From positions 301,405 to 365,404 of the forward strand of contig NZ_JAHKNI010000010.1 in assembly GCF_018860155.1 (NCBI RefSeq): 64,000 nucleotides of DNA. The letters run 5' to 3'. This document shows, in pieces, positions 25,593 to 33,885 of this stretch. The stretch is from Nocardia albiluteola. GTDB lineage: Bacteria; Actinomycetota; Actinomycetes; Mycobacteriales; Mycobacteriaceae. The notes under the pieces are model-generated. The model made no database searches. It saw only the letters and a program-made list of their open reading frames with translations, and had not been told where the DNA came from. The first letter of the stretch is position 1. Each line of letters starts with the position of its first letter. Position numbers and translations under genes: made by a program.

Positions 25593-27335
25593 ATGACCGT
25601 TTTTCACGACGTCGTGATCGTTGGTGGAGGCGGCGCGGGTCTGCGCGCGGCGATCGCCATCGCGGAACACAACCCGCAACTGAGTATCGCAATCGTGTCC
25701 AAGGTCTATCCGATGCGCAGCCATACCGTCTCCGCCGAGGGTGGCGCCGCGGGAGTCGCCGGTCCCGGCGACAGCTTGGAAGACCATGCATACGACACGG
25801 TCTCCGGCAGCGATTGGCTCTGCGACCAAGACGCTGTCGAAACCTTCGTGGAGGAAGCGCCCCGGGAGTTGCTCCAGCTGGAGCATTGGGGCTGCCCATG
25901 GAGCCGCCAGCCGGACGGGCACATCGCGGTACGGGCATTCGGCGGCATGACGAACAACCGCACCTGGTTCGCAGCCGACAAAACCGGTTTTCACTTGCTG
26001 CACACCCTGTTCCAGACCGCGCTGTCCTATCAGGGCATCGTCCGATACGACGAGTGGTTCGCCACAACATTGCTCGTCGACGACGGCAAGGTGTGCGGTG
26101 TCATGGCCATAGAGCTGGCCACCGGACGCGTCGAAACGATTCTCGCCAGCGCTGTCATCGTGTGTACCGGTGGCTGCGGCCGCGTGTACCCGTTCACCAC
26201 CAACGCCAATATCAAGACCGGCGACGGTATGGCGTTGGCCTATCGGGCGGGCGCGCCGCTCAAGGACATGGAGTTCGTCCAATACCACCCGACCGGCCTT
26301 CCGTTCACCGGCATCTTGATCACCGAGGCAACGCGCGCGGAGGGCGGCTGGCTGCTCAACAAGGACGGCTACCGCTACCTGCAGGATTACGATCTCGGGA
26401 CGCCATCACCGCAGCCGGTGATGCGAAGCATGGAACTCGGGCCACGCGACCGACTGTCGCAGGCCTTCGTCCACGAACTGGCCAAGGGCCGGACCATCGA
26501 CACACCGTACGGACACGTCGTCCACCTCGACATACGCCACCTCGGTGCGGATCTCGTCGACACGAAGCTGCCGTTCGTGCGCGAGCTGTGCTTGAAGTAC
26601 CAGAACATCGACCCGGTCCGGGAGCTGATCCCGGTACGCCCCGTCGTTCACTACATGATGGGCGGCGTTCATACCGACATCCATGGCGCGACACCCCTGG
26701 AGGGGCTGTACGCCGCCGGAGAGGTCGCCTGTGTCAGCATCAACGGCGCCAACCGGCTCGGGTCGAACTCCCTTCCCGAGTGCCTGGTCTTCGGTGCGCG
26801 AGCCGGTCGTGCCGCCGCCGAGTATGCGAGCTCGGCCCCGGCCGGCCCGGCGCCGGCGGCCGCGGCGCTCGGCCGCGCCGAACAGGACCGGCTGGAACGG
26901 GGCCTCACGCGCCACGCCGAGGGCTCCGAACGCATCGCGGACATCCGCACCGAGATGCAGCAGACGATGGAGGCCAGTGCCGGGATCTACCGGGATGGCG
27001 ACTCCCTCGCCGAGGCGGCCGAGACGTTGCGCCGGCTTCGCGATCGGTTCGGCAACGCCCGCCTCGATGACCACAGCCGGGCGTTCAACACCGAACTGGT
27101 TGCGGCGCTGGAACTGTCGTGCATGCTCGATGTGGCGGAATGCATCATCGCCTGCGCGCTGGCGCGAGAGGAATCCCGGGGCGCGCACCAGCGGACCGAT
27201 TTCCCCACCAGGAACGACGAGCGATTCCTGGCCCATTCGGTGATTCATCGGCAGCCGGACGGCTCGGGCCGCGTTTCGCACCTCCCGGTGACGATTACTC
27301 GCTGGCCACCCGGCGAACGCGTATACGGGAGGTGA
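25593..27335 (+). CDS. frdA: Fumarate reductase flavoprotein subunit
   Basis: The 580-aa flavoprotein has the Rossmann FAD motif VVIVGGGGAGLRAAI at residues ~7-21, the covalent-FAD histidine in SHTVSAEGG (His44), the active-site segments 'YHPTGLPFTGILITEATRAEGG' and 'HYMMGGVHTDIHG', and the C-terminal 'GANRLGSNSLPECLVFGARAG'. With FrdB/C/D it forms a membrane quinol:fumarate oxidoreductase that reduces fumarate to succinate. The FrdC+FrdD membrane pair shows this is the Frd (QFR) type, not a cytochrome-b Sdh. Its TGA overlaps the following ATG at 27335. Confidence 0.95.
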   Translation: MTVFHDVVIVGGGGAGLRAAIAIAEHNPQLSIAIVSKVYPMRSHTVSAEGGAAGVAGPGDSLEDHAYDTVSGSDWLCDQDAVETFVEEAPRELLQLEHWGCPWSRQPDGHIAVRAFGGMTNNRTWFAADKTGFHLLHTLFQTALSYQGIVRYDEWFATTLLVDDGKVCGVMAIELATGRVETILASAVIVCTGGCGRVYPFTTNANIKTGDGMALAYRAGAPLKDMEFVQYHPTGLPFTGILITEATRAEGGWLLNKDGYRYLQDYDLGTPSPQPVMRSMELGPRDRLSQAFVHELAKGRTIDTPYGHVVHLDIRHLGADLVDTKLPFVRELCLKYQNIDPVRELIPVRPVVHYMMGGVHTDIHGATPLEGLYAAGEVACVSINGANRLGSNSLPECLVFGARAGRAAAEYASSAPAGPAPAAAALGRAEQDRLERGLTRHAEGSERIADIRTEMQQTMEASAGIYRDGDSLAEAAETLRRLRDRFGNARLDDHSRAFNTELVAALELSCMLDVAECIIACALAREESRGAHQRTDFPTRNDERFLAHSVIHRQPDGSGRVSHLPVTITRWPPGERVYGR

Positions 27336-27340
27336 TGGCA

Positions 27341-28084
27341 ATGGAAGACCGGATAACCATGCAGGTCGCGCGCTACCGACCGGACCGAGAGGCCGCACCG
27401 GTACTGCAGTCGTACGAGGTTCCGCTGCGCAAGGAATGGACGGTGCTCGACGGCCTCAACCACATCAAGGACTACCTCGACGGAACGGTGTCGTACCGGT
27501 GGTCCTGCCGGATGGGCATCTGCGGTAGCTGCGGCATGACCGTCAATGGCGACCCACAACTGAGCTGCGCCACCTTTCTGACCGACTACGCGCCGGGGCC
27601 GGTGCGGGTCGAACCGTTGCGCAACTTCCCGGTGATCCGGGATCTCGTCATCGAGATCAGCGACTTCATGCACAAGCTGACCGAGGTCAAGCCATGGCTG
27701 ATCAGGGAGGAACACCGCCCACTCGAAGGCGGCGAGTACCTCCAAACACCATCCGAAATGGACGACTACCAGAAGTACAGCATGTGCATCAACTGCATGC
27801 TCTGCTACTCGGCCTGCCCCGTCTACGCGCTCGAGCCCGAGTTCCTGGGTCCGGCTGCGATCGCCCTGGCCCAACGCTACAACCTCGACTCGCGCGATGA
27901 GGGAGCCGCAGATCGGCGGGACGTTCTCGCGTCCGCCGACGGTGTATGGTCCTGCACCTTTGTCGGCGAGTGCACCACCGCCTGCCCCAAGGGGGTCGAC
28001 CCGGCCGGCGCGATCCAACGCTACAAGCTGACCGCGGCCACGCAAGCGCTCCGAGACTTCCTCATGCCCTGGCGGGCACGATGA
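27341..28084 (+). CDS. frdB: Fumarate reductase iron-sulfur subunit
   Basis: The 247-aa protein carries all three cluster motifs: [2Fe-2S] in 'CRMGICGSCGMTVNG' plus a later Cys, [4Fe-4S] in 'CINCMLCYSACP', and [3Fe-4S] in 'CTFVGECTTACPKGVDP'. It passes electrons from the quinol site in FrdC/D to FrdA. Two ATGs are possible: 27335 overlaps the frdA stop (TGATG) but has GGGAGG only 1 nt away, while ATG 27341 has it at a normal 7 nt, so 27341 is chosen. Its stop overlaps the frdC start (ATGA). Confidence 0.95.
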   Translation: MEDRITMQVARYRPDREAAPVLQSYEVPLRKEWTVLDGLNHIKDYLDGTVSYRWSCRMGICGSCGMTVNGDPQLSCATFLTDYAPGPVRVEPLRNFPVIRDLVIEISDFMHKLTEVKPWLIREEHRPLEGGEYLQTPSEMDDYQKYSMCINCMLCYSACPVYALEPEFLGPAAIALAQRYNLDSRDEGAADRRDVLASADGVWSCTFVGECTTACPKGVDPAGAIQRYKLTAATQALRDFLMPWRAR

Positions 28085-28473
28085 CCACGACACCCCGGTT
28101 GTACCGAAAGCCGGTCTCCACGTTCTGGTGGGTGCGCCGCCGCTCGTACCTGATCTTCGTCCTGCGCGAACTCAGCAGCGTGTTCGTCGCCTGGTTCGTG
28201 GTGTACCTCCTGTTTCTGGTCCACGCGGTCAGCTCCGGAAGCGAAGCGTACCAACGGTTTCTGAGCTGGAGCGCCGGCTCGTGGGTGCTCGCGCTGAACA
28301 CGATCGCCCTGCTGTTCGTGCTCATGCACACGGTCACCTGGTTCAACCTCACGCCCAAGGCGATCGTGGTGCGCGTGCGGGGCCGGCGCGTCGCACCGGT
28401 CGTCATCGTCGGGCTGAACTACCTGCTGTGGGGTCTGCTTACGGCGATCGTGGCGTGGGTGGTGCTGCGATGA
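28081..28473 (+). CDS. frdC: Fumarate reductase membrane subunit C
   Basis: The 130-aa protein has three hydrophobic helices and the FrdC signature 'FWWVRRRSYLIFVLRELSSVFVAWF'. It forms the membrane anchor and quinol site with FrdD. ATG 28081 overlaps the frdB stop by 4 bp, and the frdC stop overlaps frdD in the same way, so all subunits are translationally coupled. Confidence 0.93.
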   Translation: MTTTPRLYRKPVSTFWWVRRRSYLIFVLRELSSVFVAWFVVYLLFLVHAVSSGSEAYQRFLSWSAGSWVLALNTIALLFVLMHTVTWFNLTPKAIVVRVRGRRVAPVVIVGLNYLLWGLLTAIVAWVVLR

Positions 28474-28823
28474 CGAACCGGAAATCCCCGGAACCGTTGG
28501 TGTGGCTGCTGTTCAGCGTCGGCGGCATGGCCGCTGCGCTGCTCGTACCGGTGCTGCTGTTCCTGTTCGGCCTCGCCTTCCCGCTGGGCTGGCTTTCGGC
28601 GCCGGACCACGCATACCTGCTCTCGGTGTTGCGCAATCCTGTCACCCGGCTGGTCCTTTTCGCACTCTGTGTGCTGGCTCTGTTCCATTGGGCACACCGC
28701 TTCCGGTACATGCTCTACGACGGCTTGCGGCTGAAGCGTTTCAGCGTGTTGATCAGCCTGGCTTGCTACGGCGGCGCCGTGATCGGTTCGGGAACCGCCG
28801 CTTATCTCCTGCTGCGCGTCTGA
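28470..28823 (+). CDS. frdD: Fumarate reductase membrane subunit D
   Basis: The 117-aa protein has three TM helices and FrdD-like features ('KSPEPLVWLLFSVGGMAAALLVP', 'FHWAHRFRYMLYDGL'). It starts ATGA-overlapped with frdC. It completes the FrdABCD complex, which supports fumarate respiration or redox balancing under low oxygen. Confidence 0.92.
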   Translation: MTNRKSPEPLVWLLFSVGGMAAALLVPVLLFLFGLAFPLGWLSAPDHAYLLSVLRNPVTRLVLFALCVLALFHWAHRFRYMLYDGLRLKRFSVLISLACYGGAVIGSGTAAYLLLRV

Positions 28824-28829
28824 CCGGAA

Positions 28830-29423
28830 ATGATGGTGACCTGGTTGGGGCGTCCTGGCGGCCGAAGGGCGGTTGTGGAGCTGTCCCATCCGATCTCGGA
28901 CAGTGTGGATATGGTCGGCAATACCGGGACGTATATCGACGCGCCTTTTCTTTTCCACGCCGATGGCGCCGACATCGCCGAGTTGCCGCTGGAACGGCTG
29001 TTCAACGTGGCGATCGTGATGATCCGCGCGGTGGGGACCCGTGCGGTGGGGCCGGACGTGCTCGGCGATCCCGCGCGGTTGTGGGGCAAGGCGGTGCTCG
29101 TGCACACCGGATGGTCGGCCCGGTGGGGTGCGCCGGCGTACCGGAGCCCTGACCATCCGTTCCTGGTTGGCGAGGTCGCGGATGCATTGGTCGCCGCCAA
29201 TGTAGCGCTGGTCGGAATCGATTCGCTCGACATCGACGACACGACACTGCCGACACGACCGTGCCACCACACACTGCTCGGCGCGGGAATTCCGATTATC
29301 GAGCAGATGACGAACCTGGACGCGGTTCCCGACATCGGTGCCAGGCTGGTCGCACTGCCAGCGCCAGTGCGTGGGACGGGGTCATTTCCGTTGCGAGCTG
29401 TCGCCTGGACCGATCATGGCTGA
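28830..29423 (+). CDS. Cyclase-family protein, internally shortened
   Basis: The 197-aa product belongs to the cyclase/kynurenine formamidase-like superfamily: 'VVELSHPIS' at the start, 'DMVGNTGTYIDAPFLFHADGADIAELPLERL' and 'LVGIDSLDIDD'. In the subfamily about 30-40 residues normally separate ELSHPI from the DMVGNTGTY motif; here only five do, so the gene carries an in-frame deletion. The metal-binding HxGTHxD signature reads NTGTYID, as in some non-canonical relatives. Activity is doubtful. It starts 7 bp after frdD, so it may be read from that operon. Confidence 0.7.
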   Translation: MMVTWLGRPGGRRAVVELSHPISDSVDMVGNTGTYIDAPFLFHADGADIAELPLERLFNVAIVMIRAVGTRAVGPDVLGDPARLWGKAVLVHTGWSARWGAPAYRSPDHPFLVGEVADALVAANVALVGIDSLDIDDTTLPTRPCHHTLLGAGIPIIEQMTNLDAVPDIGARLVALPAPVRGTGSFPLRAVAWTDHG

Positions 29424-29579
29424 AAGCCGCTCCCCCGGTGGCCGACCACTTCGGCATTGCCTCCTACCTGCTTCCGCGAGGTCGTGACCAGCAGAAACAG
29501 GTAGCCGAGTACGCAGGTCTCGGCCCTGGATACCGCGCACACTTGTGTCTACCGAGATTGCTGCGCCGAAGGGCTACCG

Positions 29580-30530
29580 GTGGAGATACGACAGCTGCGG
29601 TTCTTCGTGACCGTGGCCGAGGAATTGCATTTCGGACGCGCCGCCGCCCGCGAGCACATTGTGCAGTCTGCGCTGAGCCAGCAGATTCAGCGATTGGAAC
29701 GCGAGCTCGGGGTCGCACTGCTCGAACGCACCACCCACTACGTGCGGCTCACGCCAGCCGGGGACGTCATGCTGTCGGAGACCCGCCGCATCCTCCATAA
29801 CCTCGACCACGCCGTCGCCGCAACCCGCGCTGCGACCGTAGCCGCGGAACTCCGGGTCGCGGTCGGCGACGCCAGCTTCGACACGATGCCGCTGATTCTC
29901 GACGCGGTGCGCGATCACCTTCCGGCACTCATCGAGATCCATCACGTGGAAGCCGGTGTGCCCGAACAGTATCGGCTACTCGCCGAGGGCCGGCTGGACA
30001 TCGGCATCGGTCGCGCCGCGCACGCCCCGAACGGCATCGCCTCGCAGATCGTACGGCTGGACCCGATGGGTGTGCTCGTCGGAGACGGGCACCGGCTGGG
30101 CGACCGGGATGCGGTGGCGGTCGCCGATCTGGCCGACACGGCACTGCTGTTCGCGGACGAGACACGTGCGCCGGAATACAACCAGTTCGTCCGGGACCTG
30201 TGCCTGCTGTCGGGATTCATCCCCACCGTATTTCCGGGCACCGTCCAGAGCATGATGTGCGCACGCATCCTACTGCGGGAGCGCCGGTGCGCACTGTGCG
30301 TACCCCGGTCCTGCACACCGATTCCCGGGCTGCGGTGGCTGCCACTGATCGAGCCTGCCACGTGCTATCCGTGGTCGCTGTTGTGGCGTGCCTCCGACGA
30401 TTCCGAAGCGTTGCACTGGGTTCTGTGCTGCGCGAAGTCGGTATCGACCAAGTGCGGGTGGATGTCCCCGCCGACGACGCCGCCTGAAGCGGGCGTCGCT
30501 CCCGGCATCCCCGCTGTTTCCCTGCGGTGA
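29580..30530 (+). CDS. LysR-family transcriptional regulator
   Basis: The 316-aa LTTR starts at GTG 29580 with the family N-terminus 'MEIRQLRFFVTVAEELHFGRAAAREHIVQSALSQQI' (winged HTH) and has a LysR_substrate domain ('LRVAVGDASFDTMP', 'EGRLDIGIGRA'). The last ~40 residues ('CCAKSVSTKCGWMSPPTTPPEAG') do not resemble the usual helix end, which hints at a late frameshift that extended the reading frame. No divergent partner gene is present; the shortened cyclase is upstream on the same strand. Confidence 0.85.
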   Translation: MEIRQLRFFVTVAEELHFGRAAAREHIVQSALSQQIQRLERELGVALLERTTHYVRLTPAGDVMLSETRRILHNLDHAVAATRAATVAAELRVAVGDASFDTMPLILDAVRDHLPALIEIHHVEAGVPEQYRLLAEGRLDIGIGRAAHAPNGIASQIVRLDPMGVLVGDGHRLGDRDAVAVADLADTALLFADETRAPEYNQFVRDLCLLSGFIPTVFPGTVQSMMCARILLRERRCALCVPRSCTPIPGLRWLPLIEPATCYPWSLLWRASDDSEALHWVLCCAKSVSTKCGWMSPPTTPPEAGVAPGIPAVSLR

Positions 30531-30623
30531 TCGCGAACGGTGAAAACCTCAGCTCGATTTGATCGTTTCCGCAGGTCCGCTGTCCGGCTGTAGTGGAAGG
30601 CATCCGATTCCACTGGAGGAAGC

Positions 30624-31826
30624 ATGAACAACGAGACAGATGCGAACAAAGACGCCGATGCGATCGCCGCTCGGCATGTGGCACCGCATCCCGCGGCCGT
30701 GGCGACCACCACCACTGCGAGCGGACGGCTCATCGACTGGGTACCGATCGAAGCCCAGGTTCCCGGCGGACAGATCGCGACACCGCCGCCTGCCCCCGGA
30801 GATTCCGGTTCGCGGCGACCGACCGGCCCGGTTCCCGGCGAGCCCGGTGCGGTTGAGTTCGAGCTGCAGGACCCGAACGCCGAACGCGGACCCGAGGGCA
30901 CCGTGCCGATCCTGCGGGACCTGGTCGTTCACGCTCGTCGCGTCGCCCGGCGCGGCGCCGACAAGAAGGGGATCGACCGTCGCGGCGCGGGGCAGGACGG
31001 CGGTGCCGCCGATCCGGATCCGTTCGGTTACTACCACGCCACCAGCAGCCAGACGGGCACGTTCTACGGTTGCCAGTCCTTCCAGGCGGTATACGACCCG
31101 TCGGTCGAAAACAGCAGTGATCACTCGATCAATCAATTCGGATTGCAGAATTACGACAATCCGCAGCTGCAGTCGCTCGAGGCGGGCTGGACCGTCGATC
31201 AGGGCCTCAACGGCGACGCCAACCCACACGTCTTCACCTACTACACCACCAACGGCTACACCAAGGACGGCGACAACCTCGGCGGCTACAACGAGGCCGT
31301 GCAGGGCTGGATCCAATACGACGCCACCGCCCACCCGGGCATGGCGATCAACGGCATCAGCGTCATCGGCGGCCAGCAACTCGGCGTGAGCATGAAATTC
31401 CAGCTGTGGCAGGGCAATTGGTGGTTCCAGGTGCAGGGCGTCTGGCTCGGCTACTATCCCGCGTCGCTGTTCGGGACCGCCGCCCTGGCCGACCACGCCG
31501 GTTGGGCCGGGTTCTGGGGTGAGGTGTATTCCGCGCTGGCCGACCCCACCCAGACCACGACGCAGATGGGCAGCGGCGAACTCGCCGAGGCTGGTTGGCC
31601 AAATGCCTGCTTCCAGAAGGTCATTCAGGTCCAAACCGCTACCGACGGCACCATGTCGGACCTCAACGGCAGTACCTCCCAAGAGAATTCCACCTACTAC
31701 GACATCACCCAGACCATGCAGAGCGGCACCGACTGGGGCAGTTACTTCTTCGCAGGCGGCCCGGGCAACGGCGTCGCACCGGCTTTCACGAAACTCGTCA
31801 CAGAAAAGGCAGAAGCACATGTCTGA
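30624..31826 (+). CDS. Neprosin-family (DUF239) glutamic peptidase-like protein
   Basis: The 400-aa protein has an unusual ~130-residue hydrophilic N-terminus without a Sec signal, then a neprosin domain at ~135-345: 'FGLQNYDNPQLQSLEAGWTV', 'PHVFTYYTTNGYTKDGDNLGG', 'QLWQGNWWFQVQGVWLGYYP', 'HAGWAGFWGEVYSALA' and 'TTQMGSGELAEAGWPNACF'. Neprosins are glutamic endopeptidases cleaving after proline, first known from pitcher-plant fluid, with two catalytic Glu; E186 (LEAGW) and E300 (WGEV) are the likely equivalents, 114 residues apart. The stop overlaps the next gene by 8 bp, so it is coupled to the papain-like protein. Assignment is by motif recognition. Confidence 0.8.
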   Translation: MNNETDANKDADAIAARHVAPHPAAVATTTTASGRLIDWVPIEAQVPGGQIATPPPAPGDSGSRRPTGPVPGEPGAVEFELQDPNAERGPEGTVPILRDLVVHARRVARRGADKKGIDRRGAGQDGGAADPDPFGYYHATSSQTGTFYGCQSFQAVYDPSVENSSDHSINQFGLQNYDNPQLQSLEAGWTVDQGLNGDANPHVFTYYTTNGYTKDGDNLGGYNEAVQGWIQYDATAHPGMAINGISVIGGQQLGVSMKFQLWQGNWWFQVQGVWLGYYPASLFGTAALADHAGWAGFWGEVYSALADPTQTTTQMGSGELAEAGWPNACFQKVIQVQTATDGTMSDLNGSTSQENSTYYDITQTMQSGTDWGSYFFAGGPGNGVAPAFTKLVTEKAEAHV

Positions 31827-32592
31827 ACACCGCACACCCGGCAAACGCGGCCGGCTACCCGCACTGGCGCCCGCCGACCGGTTTCCGCTGAAATACCTGC
31901 ACGACTACACCCGGTCCGGCCAACCGTTGCCCACACCCGAATACCCGGTCGATGTCAGCCAGGGCATCACCGACTGGGGCATGCTCGGCAACGGACCCGA
32001 CCCGACCTGTAACAGTCACCCGAGCGGGGTCGGCGACTGTACGTTCGCCGGCCGCCAGCACTACCGGATGGCCAAGGCCGCCCGCGGCCAGGAAAGCGAA
32101 AGCTGGGAAAGCTCAAACGATCTCGTCACGGAATACCTGAAATACGATCATGGGGTGGACAAGGGCGCCAACATCGCCCAGCTGCTGCTGGCTTGGTATC
32201 GGGCCGGCAAGATCAGCGCTTTCGCCCCTGTCGACCACACCGACCCGGCCGCCGTCGACGCCGCCATGGCCGCCTTCACCGGCACCTACTGCGGGGTCTC
32301 CCTCACCGACGATGCCGACCAACTGTTCAGCCGACAGCAGCCGTGGACCGTCGCCAACGGTGAACAGCCCGACCCGAGCGAAGGCCACTGCATCCTCAAG
32401 GTGGCCGCCGACGGCAACAACACCGACACCTGGGTCACCTGGGGCGCGCAGCAGCAGTCCACCACCGCCTGGACGGCGGCCTGCCTGGACGAGGCATGGG
32501 TCGTGATCACCCAGGAGGACACCAACACACAGCTCATCGACATCGCCGCACTCCGCGCAGATATCAACGCCCTCAACGGAACCGGAGGCTGA
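31819..32592 (+). CDS. Papain-like (C1-fold) protein
   Basis: The 257-aa protein has a C1-type cysteine-peptidase-like pattern: Cys74 in 'SGVGDCTFAGRQHYR' at the start of a helix, His190 in 'PSEGHCILKVAADG', and a following 'TWVTWGAQQ' where papains have the Asn-x-Trp-Gly motif; here the Asn is replaced by Thr, so activity may be altered. No signal peptide. Its start overlaps the neprosin gene, and a membrane protein gene follows after 36 bp, so these form an operon. It could be a peptidase, a transpeptidase-like enzyme or an inactive binding protein. Confidence 0.6.
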   Translation: MSEHRTPGKRGRLPALAPADRFPLKYLHDYTRSGQPLPTPEYPVDVSQGITDWGMLGNGPDPTCNSHPSGVGDCTFAGRQHYRMAKAARGQESESWESSNDLVTEYLKYDHGVDKGANIAQLLLAWYRAGKISAFAPVDHTDPAAVDAAMAAFTGTYCGVSLTDDADQLFSRQQPWTVANGEQPDPSEGHCILKVAADGNNTDTWVTWGAQQQSTTAWTAACLDEAWVVITQEDTNTQLIDIAALRADINALNGTGG

Positions 32593-32628
32593 TACCGAGC
32601 CGGGCGGACCTACCCTCGGGAGAACACC

Positions 32629-33114
32629 ATGCCCAAACTTTCCGAACTCAGCGCGACCGCGATCGGCGCCACGGTTCTCGTGACCTCGTCGGTCCTCGTC
32701 GCGGCTGTTGCCCCACTATGGGACTACTTCTTCAAAAGGAGGGACTGCCCGCTCGCGGGCGGCGCCGGAGTGATAGCCGCGGCGACCTTCTTCGGGGTCT
32801 GGCTCTTGCAACGCAAGCGAGCACAGGGGCGGGCGAACCGGAACTCGATGCGTGATGCCATCGCCGCCGGATTCGTCGTGACCTATCTGGTTCTCGTTGC
32901 CTGGACGGCCTTCTCGAGTCTCGTCGGTAGTCGAGGCGGGAACGCCCTGGATCCGCTGACCGCGAACTTCACCGTGCTCACAGGCGTTGTCGTCGGCGGG
33001 TACTTCACCGCGGACGCCGCCAAGCAAATCGCCCAGATCAAGGCTGGGGCCGGCGACACACCAACCGACGACAAGGCCGAAGTCCATACCGCCGGACACG
33101 TACGCAGCGCCTGA
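32629..33114 (+). CDS. Small multi-pass membrane protein
   Basis: The 161-aa protein has four hydrophobic segments: 'TAIGATVLVTSSVLVAAVAPLW', 'GGAGVIAAATFFGVWLL', 'DAIAAGFVVTYLVLVAWTAF' and 'TVLTGVVVGGYFTADAA'. They are separated by a short basic loop ('LQRKRAQGRANRNS'), and the C-tail is hydrophilic. Possible start ATG 32629. It is the third gene of the neprosin/papain-like operon. I do not recognise the family; the topology resembles small phage-holin-like or anchor proteins, but that is speculative. Confidence 0.65.
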   Translation: MPKLSELSATAIGATVLVTSSVLVAAVAPLWDYFFKRRDCPLAGGAGVIAAATFFGVWLLQRKRAQGRANRNSMRDAIAAGFVVTYLVLVAWTAFSSLVGSRGGNALDPLTANFTVLTGVVVGGYFTADAAKQIAQIKAGAGDTPTDDKAEVHTAGHVRSA

Positions 33115-33186
33115 TCGACGGCGGGACCGGCACCTGCACAGCGTGCCGATGCGCCGCCGGGGCTTGTCTTCCGGGGCCGAATATTC

Positions 33187-33804
33187 CTATGCGTTTGCTC
33201 CCAGCACGGTGGACGCGATCCCGGTGATCACCGGGACGGCGTCGAGCAGGTCGCCGTCCGGTCCGGCCATCGTGTCGAACGTCTCGAAGCTGGTGAGGGC
33301 CAGCAGGATACGCACCTGCCGATCGACGCCTTCCTCCGGCAGGTCCCCGTCGGCGTCGGTGAAGGGAGTCGCCAATACCGCCAAGCCTTCGCGGCGTCGC
33401 TCGTCGCGGGCGCTGATGACCGCGCGGACGTCGGCGTCGAGTGCGGCCAGGGCGCGCAACCGCCGCATGGCGGGACGGTCGGCCTGCCAGAACCGCGCGA
33501 AGCAGACGATGAATTCGGCGAGCCCCGCGAGTGGTTCGGGATTGGTGAACGCGTTGACCAGCTGGGACAGGCCGCCGACCATACCGAGATCATCGCAAAC
33601 CGCTTCCAGCAGGCCCGTTTTCGACCCGAACTGGTAGTAGACCGTGGCGCGGGCCACGTCCGCGCGCTTGGCTACCGCATCCACCGTGAATCCGGTGTAG
33701 CTGTCGGCCTCACCCAATACAGCCCTGGCGGCGTCGAGAACCTGCCGGCGACTCTGCTCGACCTGCGCGGTGCGCTTTCCCAGGTTGTATTGGCGTGGGC
33801 TCAT
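33187..33804 (-). CDS. TetR-family transcriptional regulator
   Basis: The ~205-aa repressor has an N-terminal HTH ('DAARAVLGEADSYTGFTV', 'VAKRADVARATVYYQFGSKTGLLEAV') and an all-helical ligand domain. ATG 33804 (MSPRQYNLGKR) is preferred over 33840. It is divergent from the frameshifted SDR gene with an 81-bp spacer containing an AGAC-A-GTCT palindrome, which fits a self-regulating TetR/SDR pair. Confidence 0.87.
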   Translation of the reverse strand: MSPRQYNLGKRTAQVEQSRRQVLDAARAVLGEADSYTGFTVDAVAKRADVARATVYYQFGSKTGLLEAVCDDLGMVGGLSQLVNAFTNPEPLAGLAEFIVCFARFWQADRPAMRRLRALAALDADVRAVISARDERRREGLAVLATPFTDADGDLPEEGVDRQVRILLALTSFETFDTMAGPDGDLLDAVPVITGIASTVLGANA

Positions 33805-33842
33805 GGCCTTGACAATACCTTGCCAACCTGATTCATTCATAC

Positions 33843-33851
33843 AGACAGTCT
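33843..33851. promoter_or_regulatory. Candidate TetR operator
   Basis: AGACAGTCT (arms AGAC/GTCT around one base) lies in an AT-rich stretch midway between the divergent TetR and SDR starts. It is short, but its position is right for autoregulation. Confidence 0.4.
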
Positions 33852-33885
33852 AACTAAATTATCGAAAGCACGAAAGGACAGCGGT

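Noticed and set aside
25011..26288. Minus-strand ORF opposite frdA and running into the sensor kinase gene
   Set aside because: No family features. frdA on the plus strand is certain, and the ORF overlaps two real genes.
25593..28823. Succinate dehydrogenase annotation for the frd operon
   Set aside because: Two small 3-TM anchors of FrdC and FrdD type and lack of an SdhC cytochrome b pattern favour fumarate reductase, although direction in vivo cannot be proven from sequence.
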